Below, piece after piece: positions 49,779 through 58,070 of a stretch of 64,000 nt of DNA. The position numbers and the translations under genes are program-made. The number at the start of each line of letters is the position of its first letter. The first letter of the stretch is position 1. Source of the DNA: Herbiconiux gentiana (GTDB taxonomy: Bacteria; Actinomycetota; Actinomycetes; Actinomycetales; Microbacteriaceae); contig NZ_JANTEZ010000004.1 of the NCBI RefSeq assembly GCF_024978135.1, forward strand, positions 310,001 to 374,000. The letters run 5' to 3'. The notes under the pieces were generated by a model that had not been told where the DNA came from, made no database searches, and saw only the letters and a list, made by a program, of their open reading frames with translations.

Positions 49779-51161
49779 CTACGCCAGCTCGTTCGACTCC
49801 AGCATCTCGGTGACGAGCGCCGCGATGGCCGAGCGCTCCGACCGGGTCAGCGTGATGTGCCCGAAGAGCGAGTGGCCCTTCAACGTCTCGATCACGCTGG
49901 CGACGCCGTCGTGCCGGCCCACGCGCAGGTTGTCGCGCTGCGCGACGTCGTGCGTGAGCACCACCCGCGAGTTCTGGCCGATACGCGAGAGCACCGTCAG
50001 CAGCACGTTGCGCTCGAGCGACTGCGCCTCGTCGACGATCACGAAGGCGTCGTGCAGCGAGCGTCCGCGGATGTGCGTCAGCGGCAGCACCTCGAGCATG
50101 CCCCGGTCGATCACCTCGTCGAGCACGTTCTGCGAGACGAGCGATCCGAGGGTGTCGAAGACAGCCTGCGCCCAGGGGTTCATCTTCTCTGCCGCGTCAC
50201 CCGGCAGGAAGCCGAGCTCCTGGCCGCCGACCGCGTAGAGCGGACGGAACACCATGATCTTCTTGTGCTGTTGCTTCTCGAGCACCGCCTCGAGGCCGGC
50301 GCAGAGGGCGAGCGCCGACTTCCCCGTCCCGGCTCGACCTCCCAGCGACACGATGCCGACCTCGGGGTCGAGCAGCAGGTCGATCGCCACGCGCTGCTCG
50401 GCCGAACGGCCGTGCAGCCCGAAGACGTCGCGGTCGCCGCGCACGAGCTGGAACGAGTCCCGGCCCGTGACCCGGCCGAGGGCCGAGCCGCGATCCGAGT
50501 GGATGACCAGGCCGGTGTTGATCGGCATGTCCCGCACCAGCGGCGTCGTGAGCCGCTCGTCGTCGTAGAGCGTCGACATGGCGTCGGCCGAGAGGGTGAT
50601 GTCGTCGAGCCCGGTCCAGCCGGAGTCGACGGCCAGCTCGGCCCGGTACTCCTCGGCGGCCAGACCGATGGAGGCGGCCTTGACGCGCAGCGGCAGGTCT
50701 TTCGAGACGACCGTGACGTTCAGCCCGTCGTTGGACAGGTTCTGCGCCACCGCGAGGATGCGCGTGTCGTTGTCGCCCAGCTGCAGCCCCGACGGCAGCA
50801 CCGAGGTGTTGGAGTGGTTCAGCTCGACCCGGAGGCTCCCGCCCTCCGTGCCCACCGAGATCGGGAAGTCCAGCCGCTCGTGCTTGACCCGCAGCTCGTC
50901 GAGGTTGCGCAGCGCCTGGCGGGCGAAGTAGCCGATCTCCGGGTCGTTGCGCTTGGACTCCAGCTCGGTGATGACGATCACCGGCAAAACGACGGCGTGC
51001 TCGGCGAACCGGAAGATCGCCTTCGGATCAGACAGAAGAACCGAGGTGTCCAGAACGTAGGTCACCTCGGCGGTCTTGGTCGAACTCGGTGCGGTGGTGC
51101 TGGGTCGTGCGTCCTCTCCGGTGCTGGTCCCGCTGGTCTTGTGAGTCATGGGCTCGGCCAC
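49779..51161 (-). CDS. PhoH family protein with N-terminal PIN domain (PhoH2)
   Basis: A 460-residue fusion of a PIN-like RNase domain (~30-165; [16 protein letters not shown] carries the first metal Asp) and a PhoH ATPase/helicase domain (Walker [15 protein letters not shown], then [18 protein letters not shown] and [13 protein letters not shown]). Mycobacterial PhoH2 is an RNA helicase and ribonuclease, sometimes paired with a small PhoAT; I see no such partner upstream. The start is uncertain: GTG 51161 has GGAG five bases upstream, GTG 51167 and ATG 51149 are alternatives. Confidence 0.92.
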   Translation of the reverse strand: MAEPMTHKTSGTSTGEDARPSTTAPSSTKTAEVTYVLDTSVLLSDPKAIFRFAEHAVVLPVIVITELESKRNDPEIGYFARQALRNLDELRVKHERLDFPISVGTEGGSLRVELNHSNTSVLPSGLQLGDNDTRILAVAQNLSNDGLNVTVVSKDLPLRVKAASIGLAAEEYRAELAVDSGWTGLDDITLSADAMSTLYDDERLTTPLVRDMPINTGLVIHSDRGSALGRVTGRDSFQLVRGDRDVFGLHGRSAEQRVAIDLLLDPEVGIVSLGGRAGTGKSALALCAGLEAVLEKQQHKKIMVFRPLYAVGGQELGFLPGDAAEKMNPWAQAVFDTLGSLVSQNVLDEVIDRGMLEVLPLTHIRGRSLHDAFVIVDEAQSLERNVLLTVLSRIGQNSRVVLTHDVAQRDNLRVGRHDGVASVIETLKGHSLFGHITLTRSERSAIAALVTEMLESNELA

Positions 51162-51226
51162 ATCCACTCCAACCCCGAGCGCTCGGCGCTCGGATCAGTA
51201 GGCGATTCGGCCACGGTGGAGATCGT

Positions 51227-51271
51227 CGAAACGTACTTATGTGGCCGTTTCGATCAGGCGCCATGCCTGAT
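51227..51271. other. Two adjacent short hairpins in the phoH-uppS gap
   Basis: CGAAACG/CGTTTCG (51227-51233 with 51246-51252) and ATCAGGC/GCCTGAT (51253-51259 with 51265-51271), back to back in the 192-base spacer upstream of phoH. There is no U-tract. They could belong to the phoH leader or the uppS 3' end; nothing else is recognisable in this gap. Confidence 0.45.
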
Positions 51272-51353
51272 GTGATGAACCTACGTCCGATGGCGGGTGC
51301 GTGGGTTACGACACGCATCACAACAGATTAACGATGTGTTACACGGCTGTAAT

Positions 51354-52142
51354 TCAGCTGCCGAAGCGGCGCTGGCGGCGCGAGTAGTCGCGCAGTGCGC
51401 GCAGGAAGTCGACTTCGCGCACGTCGGGGCCGAGGGCCTCCATGAAGTAGAACTCGCTGTGCGCCGACTGCCAGAGCATGAAGTCGCTGAGGCGCTGCTC
51501 CCCCGAGGTGCGGATGACCAGGTCGGGATCGGGCTGGCCGCCCGTGTAGAGGTGCTCGGCGATGATGTCCTGGTCGATGGCCGCCTCGAGCTCGTCGAGG
51601 CCGTGGCCGAGGCCGCGGTGCTTCTGGATGATGCTGCGGATGGCGTCGGCGATCTCGGAGCGGCCGCCGTAGCCGACCGCGAGGTTGACGTGCAGGCCCG
51701 TGCGGCTGGCGGTGCGGGCCTCGGCTCCGTCGAGCGCCGCGATCAGCGGCTCGGGCAGGCCCTCGTTCGTGCCGACGTGCTTGACCCGCCAGTCGCGGTA
51801 GCGCGAGATGTCGTCGGCGAGATCGGCGATGATCTCGATCAGCTCGGTGAGTTCGGCGCCGGACCGGTTGCTCAGGTTGTCCGTCGAGAGCAGGTAGAGC
51901 GTGACCACCTCGATGCCCAGGTCGTCGCACCAGACGAGGAACTCGCGGATCTTGGCCGCGCCGGCGCGGTGTCCGTGGGCGGCGGTCTCGAGCATCCGCT
52001 GCTTGGCCCAGCGACGGTTGCCGTCGAGGATCATGGCGACGTGCTTCGGCAGCACGGCGCCGCTGTCGAGGCGTTTGCGGATGCGCCGCTGGTAGAGACG
52101 GTAGAGGAGCCCCTTCGCGACCCGCTTCTGTCCATTCGGCAC
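51354..52142 (-). CDS. uppS: Isoprenyl (cis-prenyl) diphosphate transferase
   Basis: A 262-residue cis-prenyltransferase making the polyprenyl diphosphate carrier (or a shorter Z-prenyl diphosphate) for cell-wall synthesis. Family motifs are HVAMILDGNRRWAK (Asp40), YLLSTDNLSNR, LAVGYGGRSEI and RTSGEQRLSDFMLWQ. Actinobacteria often have two such enzymes with different chain lengths; which this is cannot be told by eye. TAACGT (52149-52154) ends six bases before the GTG start: likely leaderless. Confidence 0.94.
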   Translation of the reverse strand: MPNGQKRVAKGLLYRLYQRRIRKRLDSGAVLPKHVAMILDGNRRWAKQRMLETAAHGHRAGAAKIREFLVWCDDLGIEVVTLYLLSTDNLSNRSGAELTELIEIIADLADDISRYRDWRVKHVGTNEGLPEPLIAALDGAEARTASRTGLHVNLAVGYGGRSEIADAIRSIIQKHRGLGHGLDELEAAIDQDIIAEHLYTGGQPDPDLVIRTSGEQRLSDFMLWQSAHSEFYFMEALGPDVREVDFLRALRDYSRRQRRFGS

Positions 52143-52148
52143 ATCGAT

Positions 52149-52219
52149 ACGTTACCCGCTTCGTCGTCGGAGTGCCTGTCGGCGCTCCCGGCGGCGGTGT
52201 CGGCACACTGGCGTACTGT
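52149..52219. promoter_or_regulatory. Divergent leaderless promoters of uppS and trhA
   Basis: TAACGT on the minus strand (52149-52154), six bases from the uppS GTG, and TACTGT on the plus strand (52214-52219), seven bases from the trhA ATG. Neither gene has a Shine-Dalgarno sequence. Confidence 0.55.
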
Positions 52220-52226
52220 GATCGTC

Positions 52227-52976
52227 ATGGCCACACCCGACGCCCGGCTGCCCCGCTCCACCGACCCGGTCGACGGCGGGCCCGACCTGCCCAACATCCC
52301 GCTGCTCGACGACGAGCTCGAGCACCCAGCGGCCGAGAAGAAACCGAGCTGGCGGGGGTGGATCCACGCGGGCACGTTCCCCGTCACCGTCATCGCGGGC
52401 ATCGTGCTGATCAGCCTCGCGGAGGGGGCGCCGGCCAAGTGGGCGAGCGTCGTGTTCACGCTCACCTCGATGCTGCTGTTCGGCAACTCGGCCCTCTACC
52501 ACCGCATCGACTGGAAGCCGAAGACGAAGCTGCTGTTCAAGCGCATCGACCACGCGAACATCTTCCTGCTGATCGCGGGCACCTACACGCCCATCGCGGT
52601 GCTCGCGCTGCCGCCGGCGCAGGGCACGCTGCTGCTCGTCATCGTGTGGTCGGGCGCGCTGCTCGGCATCGGGTTCCGGGTGTTCTGGATCGGGGCGCCG
52701 CGGTGGCTGTACGTCATCCTCTACCTGGCACTGGGGTGGGCGGCGGTGGCGTACCTCGGCGACATCTTCGCGGTGAACCCGGCGACGATGGTGCTGGTCG
52801 CGGCCGGGGGGCTGGCGTACACGGTAGGGGCGCTGGCGTACGCGCTGAAGCGGCCGAACTTCGTCCCGGGGCACTTCGGGTTCCACGAGGTGTTCCACAC
52901 GCTGACGGTGGTGGCGTTCCTCTGCCACTGGACGGCCATCCTGCTGCTCGCGATCGACCCGCCCTTCAACGGCTGA
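52227..52976 (+). CDS. trhA: Hemolysin III/TrhA family membrane protein (PAQR)
   Basis: A 249-residue seven-helix protein. The PAQR metal-site segments are visible: GNSALYHRIDW (Ser/His), RIDHANIFLLIAGTYTP (Asp/His) and HEVFHTLTVVAFLCHW (final histidines). The E. coli homologue affects membrane energetics and fluidity homeostasis. The N-terminal ~45 residues are hydrophilic. ATG 52227 directly follows a TACTGT box, so the transcript is probably leaderless. It ends 34 bases before the first REP-like palindrome. Confidence 0.92.
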   Translation: MATPDARLPRSTDPVDGGPDLPNIPLLDDELEHPAAEKKPSWRGWIHAGTFPVTVIAGIVLISLAEGAPAKWASVVFTLTSMLLFGNSALYHRIDWKPKTKLLFKRIDHANIFLLIAGTYTPIAVLALPPAQGTLLLVIVWSGALLGIGFRVFWIGAPRWLYVILYLALGWAAVAYLGDIFAVNPATMVLVAAGGLAYTVGALAYALKRPNFVPGHFGFHEVFHTLTVVAFLCHWTAILLLAIDPPFNG

Positions 52977-53010
52977 CGCGGGCCCCGCCCGCGCCTGCGC
53001 CTGCGCTCCG

Positions 53011-53060
53011 GGTCGCGCAAAAGCGCCCTCCGCTCGCGGCACGGGTGCGTTTGCGCGACC
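53011..53060. repeat. REP-like palindrome, copy 1
   Basis: A 50-bp element starting GGTCGCGCAAA and ending TTTGCGCGACC, i.e. 11-bp perfect inverted ends around a 28-base GC-rich centre. It is 90% identical (45/50, by hand) to the element at 53127-53176, in the same orientation. It lies in the 240-base gap between the convergent trhA and mca-partner genes. Confidence 0.9.
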
Positions 53061-53126
53061 CCGGCGGCGCCCGACGACAGCGGGCGGCCGGCGCTCGCGC
53101 CCGCTCGCGCCCGCTCACGCGGCCGG

Positions 53127-53176
53127 GGTCGCGCAAAAACGCCTTCCGCTCGGGGCACCAGTGCGTTTGCGCGACC
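53127..53176. repeat. REP-like palindrome, copy 2
   Basis: Second 50-bp element with the same 11-bp inverted ends. It differs from copy 1 at five internal positions only; the terminal arms are unchanged. The 66 bases between the copies are a GC-rich, low-complexity stretch of CGCTCGCGCC type. Confidence 0.9.
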
Positions 53177-53216
53177 CGGGCGGCGGGCGTCAGCGGGCGA
53201 GCGGCGGCGCCGGGCT

Positions 53217-53555
53217 TCAGCGGGCGGGCGGCTCGTCGCCGGTGAGCGGATGCTCGGCCGCGCCCGCACGCGGGGCCACGTCGGAGTCGTCCACGTCGGT
53301 GCCGCCGGCCGCCGCGTCGCGCGCCGCGATCTCGGCCTCGAGCTCCTCACGCACCTGGGCGCGGAGATTCACGCGGCGCACCCGCCGCACCATGTCGATC
53401 ACGAGCAGCAGCGTGACGAGGGCGATGCCGAAGGTCACGATGAAGCCGATGATTCCGGGCGTGACGCTGTCGGGGTCGGGGATGCGCTCGTCGGCGACGA
53501 ACGCCGACACAGGCGTGACGAAGGGTACGGCGGAGGCCAGGGTCACGGCGATCAC
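53217..53555 (-). CDS. Small membrane protein coupled to mca
   Basis: The 112-residue protein has an N-terminal hydrophobic segment that may be a signal or first helix, then TPGIIGFIVTFGIALVTLLLV as a clear transmembrane helix, a basic MVRRVRRVNLRAQVREEL stretch and a charged, probably disordered C-terminus. No family assigned with confidence. The GTG start overlaps the mca stop by four bases, so it is the second gene of the mca transcript; its role in thiol metabolism is unknown. Confidence 0.75.
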   Translation of the reverse strand: MIAVTLASAVPFVTPVSAFVADERIPDPDSVTPGIIGFIVTFGIALVTLLLVIDMVRRVRRVNLRAQVREELEAEIAARDAAAGGTDVDDSDVAPRAGAAEHPLTGDEPPAR

Positions 53556-54433
53556 TCGGAGTCCTCGATCCCGTCGAAGAGGTCGGTCTCGACGTCGGGG
53601 CCGTCGACGCGGGACTCGATCAGCTGGAAGTCTTCATAGGGCCACGCACGGCGCTGGATGTCGTTCGGCCAGAAGAAGAACGGGTGGTCGGGCGCGACCT
53701 GGCTCGCGTGGGCCCGCAGGGCCCGGTCGCGCACGTCGAAGAAGTCGCCCGCCGGGATCTGCACGACGGTGTAGCTCGGCCGGTCTTTCATGCGCTCGCG
53801 CATCTCGGCGACCTGGGCGAGGAAGGGATGCTCGGGCTCCTCGGCCTCGAGCGCCGTCGCCACCGCCTCGAACTTCTCGGGGTTCATGATGCGGTCGTAG
53901 TAGAGCTTCGAGATCTGCCACGCCGGGCCGGCCTCGGGGTAGGCGGAGGGGTCGCCCGCGAGCCGCCAGGCCTGCAGCGAGACCTCGTGGCAGCGGATGT
54001 GGTCGGGGTGCGGGTAGCCGCCCTGCTCGTCGTAGGTGATGAGCACGTGCGGGCGGAACTCGCGCACCGCCTTGACCAGCGGCGCCGCCTCGATCTCGAC
54101 CGGTAGCGTGCCGAAGGAGTTGACCGGCAGCGACTCGCCCGAGCCGGGCTCGACCCAGCCGGAGTCGGCGTAGCCGAGCCAGCGGTGCTGGAAGCCCACC
54201 GCCTCCTGAGCGGCGGCCATCTCGACGCGCCGGAGACCTGCCATGTCGCGCTCGGCCCAGAGGCGCGGCTCGAGGCCCTCGTTCAACACCGAGCCCCGTT
54301 CGCCGCCGGTGCAGCTGACCACCATCACCTCGACGCCACGGTCGAGGTAGTAGGCGTAGGTGGCGGCGCCCTTGCTCGACTCGTCGTCGGGATGCGCGTG
54401 CACGGCCATGAGGCGAAGCGTCAGTGGTCTCAA
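53552..54433 (-). CDS. mca: Mycothiol S-conjugate amidase
   Basis: A zinc amidase cleaving mycothiol S-conjugates to mercapturic acids and glucosaminyl-inositol, part of detoxification in actinobacteria. The 293 residues begin with LRLMAVHAHPDDESSKG, which supplies the first zinc His and the catalytic Asp, and include YPHPDHIRCHEVS with further zinc ligands. The long C-terminus (DHPFFFWPNDIQRRAWPYEDFQL) separates Mca from MshB. The start is unclear: TTG 54433 directly abuts GAGGAG, while the next ATG (54406) would cut into the conserved strand. It is divergent from the DUF4307 gene. Confidence 0.93.
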   Translation of the reverse strand: MRPLTLRLMAVHAHPDDESSKGAATYAYYLDRGVEVMVVSCTGGERGSVLNEGLEPRLWAERDMAGLRRVEMAAAQEAVGFQHRWLGYADSGWVEPGSGESLPVNSFGTLPVEIEAAPLVKAVREFRPHVLITYDEQGGYPHPDHIRCHEVSLQAWRLAGDPSAYPEAGPAWQISKLYYDRIMNPEKFEAVATALEAEEPEHPFLAQVAEMRERMKDRPSYTVVQIPAGDFFDVRDRALRAHASQVAPDHPFFFWPNDIQRRAWPYEDFQLIESRVDGPDVETDLFDGIEDSE

Positions 54434-54516
54434 CTCCTCGTCGATTGCGGTTAGCCTGGAACGAGGCCAGAACCAGACTAATCGGTCCCTCCGACAGTGG
54501 GACCCAGGGAGGGCAC

Positions 54517-55005
54517 GTGGGCAGGCGAGCCGCCAGTGACGAGGAGCGGGAGGACGGAGCATCCGTCGCCGCCCCGCCCGGGTCGCCCGCGAGCGAGGCC
54601 GTCGTCGCCGACTCACCTGCCCTGGCCGAGCGCTACGGCCGCACGAAGGCCCGGCGCGCGGGCGGCCGGCTGCTCGCCTGGATCGCCGGTGGCGCCGTCG
54701 CGCTGGTGCTCGTGGTGTGGGTGGTCTGGGCCGGGCTCGACGGCACCAACGCCACGATCGCCACCCAGGACACGGCGCACGAGGTGCTCGACGACCACAG
54801 TGTGCGGGTGGAGTTCGACGTGACGGTGCCCACCGGCAGCACCGCGGGCTGCGTCGTGCAGGCGCTCAACGACGGCTTCGCGGTGGTGGGCTGGAAGATC
54901 GTCGAGCTGCCCGCGTCGGACAGCCCGACGCGGTCGTTCACCGAGATCGTGCGCACCAGCGAATTGGCCTCGACGGGTTTGATTTCGAGCTGCTGGCTCA
55001 CATAG
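54517..55005 (+). CDS. DUF4307 membrane-anchored protein
   Basis: A 162-residue protein with a hydrophilic N-terminus (ALAERYGRTKARRAG), one transmembrane helix (LLAWIAGGAVALVLVVWVVW) and a small outer domain with a Cys (GCVVQALNDGFAVVGWKIVELP). DUF4307 proteins are an actinobacterial family lying next to mca and greA; function unknown. AGGGAGGG precedes the GTG start by a few bases. It is followed 60 bases later by greA. Confidence 0.88.
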   Translation: MGRRAASDEEREDGASVAAPPGSPASEAVVADSPALAERYGRTKARRAGGRLLAWIAGGAVALVLVVWVVWAGLDGTNATIATQDTAHEVLDDHSVRVEFDVTVPTGSTAGCVVQALNDGFAVVGWKIVELPASDSPTRSFTEIVRTSELASTGLISSCWLT

Positions 55006-55065
55006 TCTGTGCTGATCGTCCGGGCCGGGTGGCCTGGGCGTCCGCATGTTCGAGGGAGGCACTCC

Positions 55066-55554
55066 ATGGCTGACGACACGCAGGTCACCTGGCTCACGCA
55101 GGAGGCGTTCGACCGTCTCACGAACGAGCTCGAGGAGCTCAGCGGCCCGGGTCGGCTCGAGATCGCCAAGCGCATCGAGCAGGCGCGCGAGGAGGGCGAC
55201 CTCAAGGAGAACGGCGGCTACCACGCCGCGAAGGACGAGCAGGGCAAGATGGAGGCGCGCATCCGTCAGCTCACGCAGCTGCTGCGCACCGCCCAGGTCG
55301 GCGAGAAGCGCGAGAGCCACGGCGAGGTCGAGCCGGGCGTCGTCGTCACCGCTCTGGTCGCGGGCGGCGAGGAGCGCTTCCTGCTCGGCAGCCGCGAGAT
55401 CGCGGGCAACGCCGACCTCGACGTCTACAGCGAGCAGAGCCCGCTCGGCGTGGCGATCATCGGCCTGAAGATCGGCGAGAAGACCACCTACACGGCCCCC
55501 AACGGCCGCGACATCACCGTCGAGATCACCGACGTCGAGACCTTCGACGGCTGA
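55066..55554 (+). CDS. greA: Transcription elongation factor GreA
   Basis: A 162-residue factor that stimulates transcript cleavage by backtracked RNA polymerase. The N-terminal coiled coil (~10-75) ends in the acidic-tip sequence REEGDLKENGGYHAAKDEQG; the C-terminal FKBP-like domain contains YSEQSPLGVAIIGLKIGE. GGGAGG precedes the ATG by six bases. Co-oriented with the DUF4307 gene and convergent with ilvA. Confidence 0.97.
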   Translation: MADDTQVTWLTQEAFDRLTNELEELSGPGRLEIAKRIEQAREEGDLKENGGYHAAKDEQGKMEARIRQLTQLLRTAQVGEKRESHGEVEPGVVVTALVAGGEERFLLGSREIAGNADLDVYSEQSPLGVAIIGLKIGEKTTYTAPNGRDITVEITDVETFDG

Positions 55555-55591
55555 CCCGCACGCCAGAACGCTGACACGCGCCTAGCCCGGC

Positions 55592-56836
55592 CTACTCCTC
55601 GACGCGCACCTCGAAGCCCGCGTCGCGCAGCTTCGCGACGACCTGCGCGCGGTGCTCCGGCCCACGGGTCTCGATGTGCAGCTCGAGCTCGACCTGGCTG
55701 ATCTGCAGCCCCTTGCCGTGCCGCGTGTGCAGCACCTCGACGACGTTCGCGTTCGCCTCGGCGACCAGTTCCGCCGTGCGCGCGAGCTGGCCGGGGCGGT
55801 CGGGCAGCATGATGCGGAGCTTGAGGTAGCGGTCGCTCGCGGCCAGGCCGTGGCTGATCACGCGCTGCATCAGCAGCGGGTCGATGTTGCCGCCCGAGAG
55901 CACGGTCACGGTGGTTCCGGCGTCCTTCACCTTGCCCGCCAGGATCGCCGCGACGCCGACGGCGCCGGCCGGCTCGACGACCTGCTTGGCGCGTTCGAGC
56001 AGCAGCAGCAGGGCGCGCGCGGTGTCGGCCTCCGAGACGGTGACCACCTCGTCGACGAGTTCGCGGATGATCGTGAAGTTCAGCAGTCCCGGGCGCGCGA
56101 CCAGGATGCCGTCGGCGATGGTCGGCGTCGGCACGATCGAGACGGCCTCCCCCGCGGCGAGTGAGGGCGGGTAGGCGGCGGCGTTCTCGGCCTGCACCCC
56201 GATCACCCGGATGCTGCGGCCGAGCGCGGCGGCGCGCTGCTTGACCGCGGCCGCGATGCCGGCGATCAGCCCGCCGCCGCCGATCGGCACCACGAGGGTG
56301 TCGACGTCGGGCACCTGGTCGAGGATCTCGAGCCCCAGGGTCGCCTGGCCCATCACGACGTCGATGTGGTCGAACGGCGGGATGATGACCGCCCCGGTCG
56401 CCTGCGAGTACTCCGCGGCGGCGCGCAGGGCCTCCTCGACCGAGTGGCCGCGCAGGATCACCTCGGCGCCGTATGCGCGGGTGGCCTGCAGCTTGGGCAG
56501 CGGCACGCCGATCGGCATGAAGATGGTGGCCGCGATGCCGAGCTCCCGGGCGGCGAAGGCGACACCCTGGGCGTGGTTGCCGGCCGAGGCCGCCACGACG
56601 CCGCGCGCCTTCTCGTCGTCGCTGAGCGCCGAGATGCGGTTGTAGGCACCGCGGATCTTGTACGACCCCGTGCGCTGCAGGTTCTCGCACTTCAGGTACA
56701 CGGGCGACCCGATCACCTCGGCGAGGAAGCGCGAGCTCTCCATCGGCGTGACCTGCGCGACCTGCGAGACGCGGATGCGCGCCTCCTCGATCTCGGCCAG
56801 CGACGGGTAGGCGAGCCGCGTGGTGGAATCAGTCAT
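55592..56836 (-). CDS. ilvA: Threonine ammonia-lyase
   Basis: A PLP enzyme deaminating threonine to 2-oxobutyrate, feeding isoleucine synthesis. The 414 residues carry the PLP lysine in QRTGSYKIRGA (Lys60), SAGNHAQGVA, the phosphate loop GGGGLIAGIA and a single C-terminal ACT domain (~330-410; RPGQLARTAELVAEANANVV). The single ACT domain resembles the shorter, catabolic-type or Corynebacterium-like enzyme. ATG 56836 overlaps the end of the AI-2E gene by eight bases, so the two are coupled. Confidence 0.95.
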   Translation of the reverse strand: MTDSTTRLAYPSLAEIEEARIRVSQVAQVTPMESSRFLAEVIGSPVYLKCENLQRTGSYKIRGAYNRISALSDDEKARGVVAASAGNHAQGVAFAARELGIAATIFMPIGVPLPKLQATRAYGAEVILRGHSVEEALRAAAEYSQATGAVIIPPFDHIDVVMGQATLGLEILDQVPDVDTLVVPIGGGGLIAGIAAAVKQRAAALGRSIRVIGVQAENAAAYPPSLAAGEAVSIVPTPTIADGILVARPGLLNFTIIRELVDEVVTVSEADTARALLLLLERAKQVVEPAGAVGVAAILAGKVKDAGTTVTVLSGGNIDPLLMQRVISHGLAASDRYLKLRIMLPDRPGQLARTAELVAEANANVVEVLHTRHGKGLQISQVELELHIETRGPEHRAQVVAKLRDAGFEVRVEE

Positions 56837-58010
56837 GGGCGGGTGGGTCCTTCGGTTCGGAGAGGTCGAGAGCTTCCGGGGAGGCGTGAGGTTCCGGGGG
56901 TGCAAGGGAGACCGGGGTGGGTACCGGAACGCGCCACGCGCCCCCGACGACGTAGTTGACCATCACGTTCAGCGTCGCGACCACCGGCACCGCGAAGAAC
57001 GCCCCCGCGATCCCGGCGACCATCGACCCGCCGGCCACCGAGAGCACCACAGCGAGCGGATGCACGCGCACGGCCGTGCCCATGATGAACGGCTGCAGCA
57101 CGTGCCCCTCGAGCTGCTGCACGAGCAGCACCACCCCGAGCATGATCAGCGCGATCACCCACCCGTTGTAGACCAGCGCGATGAACACGGCGACGGCCCC
57201 GGTGAGAACCGCACCGATGATGGGGATGAACGATCCGAGGAACACCAGCACCGCGATCGGGATCGCGAGCGGCACCTGCAGGATGGCGGCACCGATGCCG
57301 ATACCGAGCGCGTCGATCGACGCGACGAGGATCTGCACCTTCACGAAGTTCTGCAGCGTCTGCCAGCCCGCCCGCCCGGCGCCGTCGGTGGCGGCGCGCG
57401 CCTTGCGCGGGAACAGCCGCACGACCCAGCGCCAGATGCGCTCCCCGTCGATCAGGATGAACAGCGTCGCGAACAGTGTCAGCAGCACACCCGTGAGCAC
57501 GTGCCCGATGCTCGATCCCACGGCGGCCGCCCCCGAGATGAGCATGCCGCTGTCCTGCTGCACCGCATCCCACACCTGCGTGACGTAGCCGTTGAAGTCG
57601 CTCTCGGAGACCTGCAGCGGCGACGAGGCGAGCCACGCCTTGAGGTCGTTGTAGGAGTTCATGGACTGCGAGCGCAGATCCGCGAAGCCCGAGGAGACCT
57701 GGGTGGCGACGAGGAAGATGAGGGCCGCGATCACCACGAGGGTGCCGACCTCGGCCGTGACGATGGCGAGCCAGGTGGGCCAGCGGTGCCGCACGAGGAA
57801 GTTCTTGAACGGCACCAGCAGCGCCGAGAGCACCACCGCGAGCATCACCGGGATGACGAGCAGCCGCAGCTGGATGATCAGGAACACGACCACCGCGAGC
57901 ACACCCAGCACCACGAGGATGCGCCACGACCAGGCGCCGGCGATCTGCATGCCGACGGGCACGGAGTCCCGTGCGTCCCACCTGGTCCTGCCCGCGTCCT
58001 TCTCGGCCAT
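56829..58010 (-). CDS. AI-2E family transporter (permease)
   Basis: A 393-residue permease of the AI-2E/PerM family with about eight helices. Family features are IQLRLLVIPVMLAVVLSALL, the amphipathic middle region and the gating segment PIIGAVLTGAVAVFIAL, followed by GHVLQPFIMGTAVRVHPLAVV. Substrates vary (quorum signals, Na+/H+ exchange); nothing here decides. TAGACT (58018-58023) ends seven bases before the ATG: probably leaderless. ilvA overlaps its 3' end, so this promoter may also drive ilvA. Confidence 0.92.
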   Translation of the reverse strand: MAEKDAGRTRWDARDSVPVGMQIAGAWSWRILVVLGVLAVVVFLIIQLRLLVIPVMLAVVLSALLVPFKNFLVRHRWPTWLAIVTAEVGTLVVIAALIFLVATQVSSGFADLRSQSMNSYNDLKAWLASSPLQVSESDFNGYVTQVWDAVQQDSGMLISGAAAVGSSIGHVLTGVLLTLFATLFILIDGERIWRWVVRLFPRKARAATDGAGRAGWQTLQNFVKVQILVASIDALGIGIGAAILQVPLAIPIAVLVFLGSFIPIIGAVLTGAVAVFIALVYNGWVIALIMLGVVLLVQQLEGHVLQPFIMGTAVRVHPLAVVLSVAGGSMVAGIAGAFFAVPVVATLNVMVNYVVGGAWRVPVPTPVSLAPPEPHASPEALDLSEPKDPPAHD

Positions 58011-58070
58011 GGGGGTCAGTCTACGAGCGGTCGTATGCGTTCGCCCGCATGCAGCCCGACGGGCGAGGGC

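Noticed and set aside
52981-53216. CRISPR array
   Set aside because: Only two repeat copies, each an imperfect palindrome with 66 bases between, low-complexity spacer and no cas gene.
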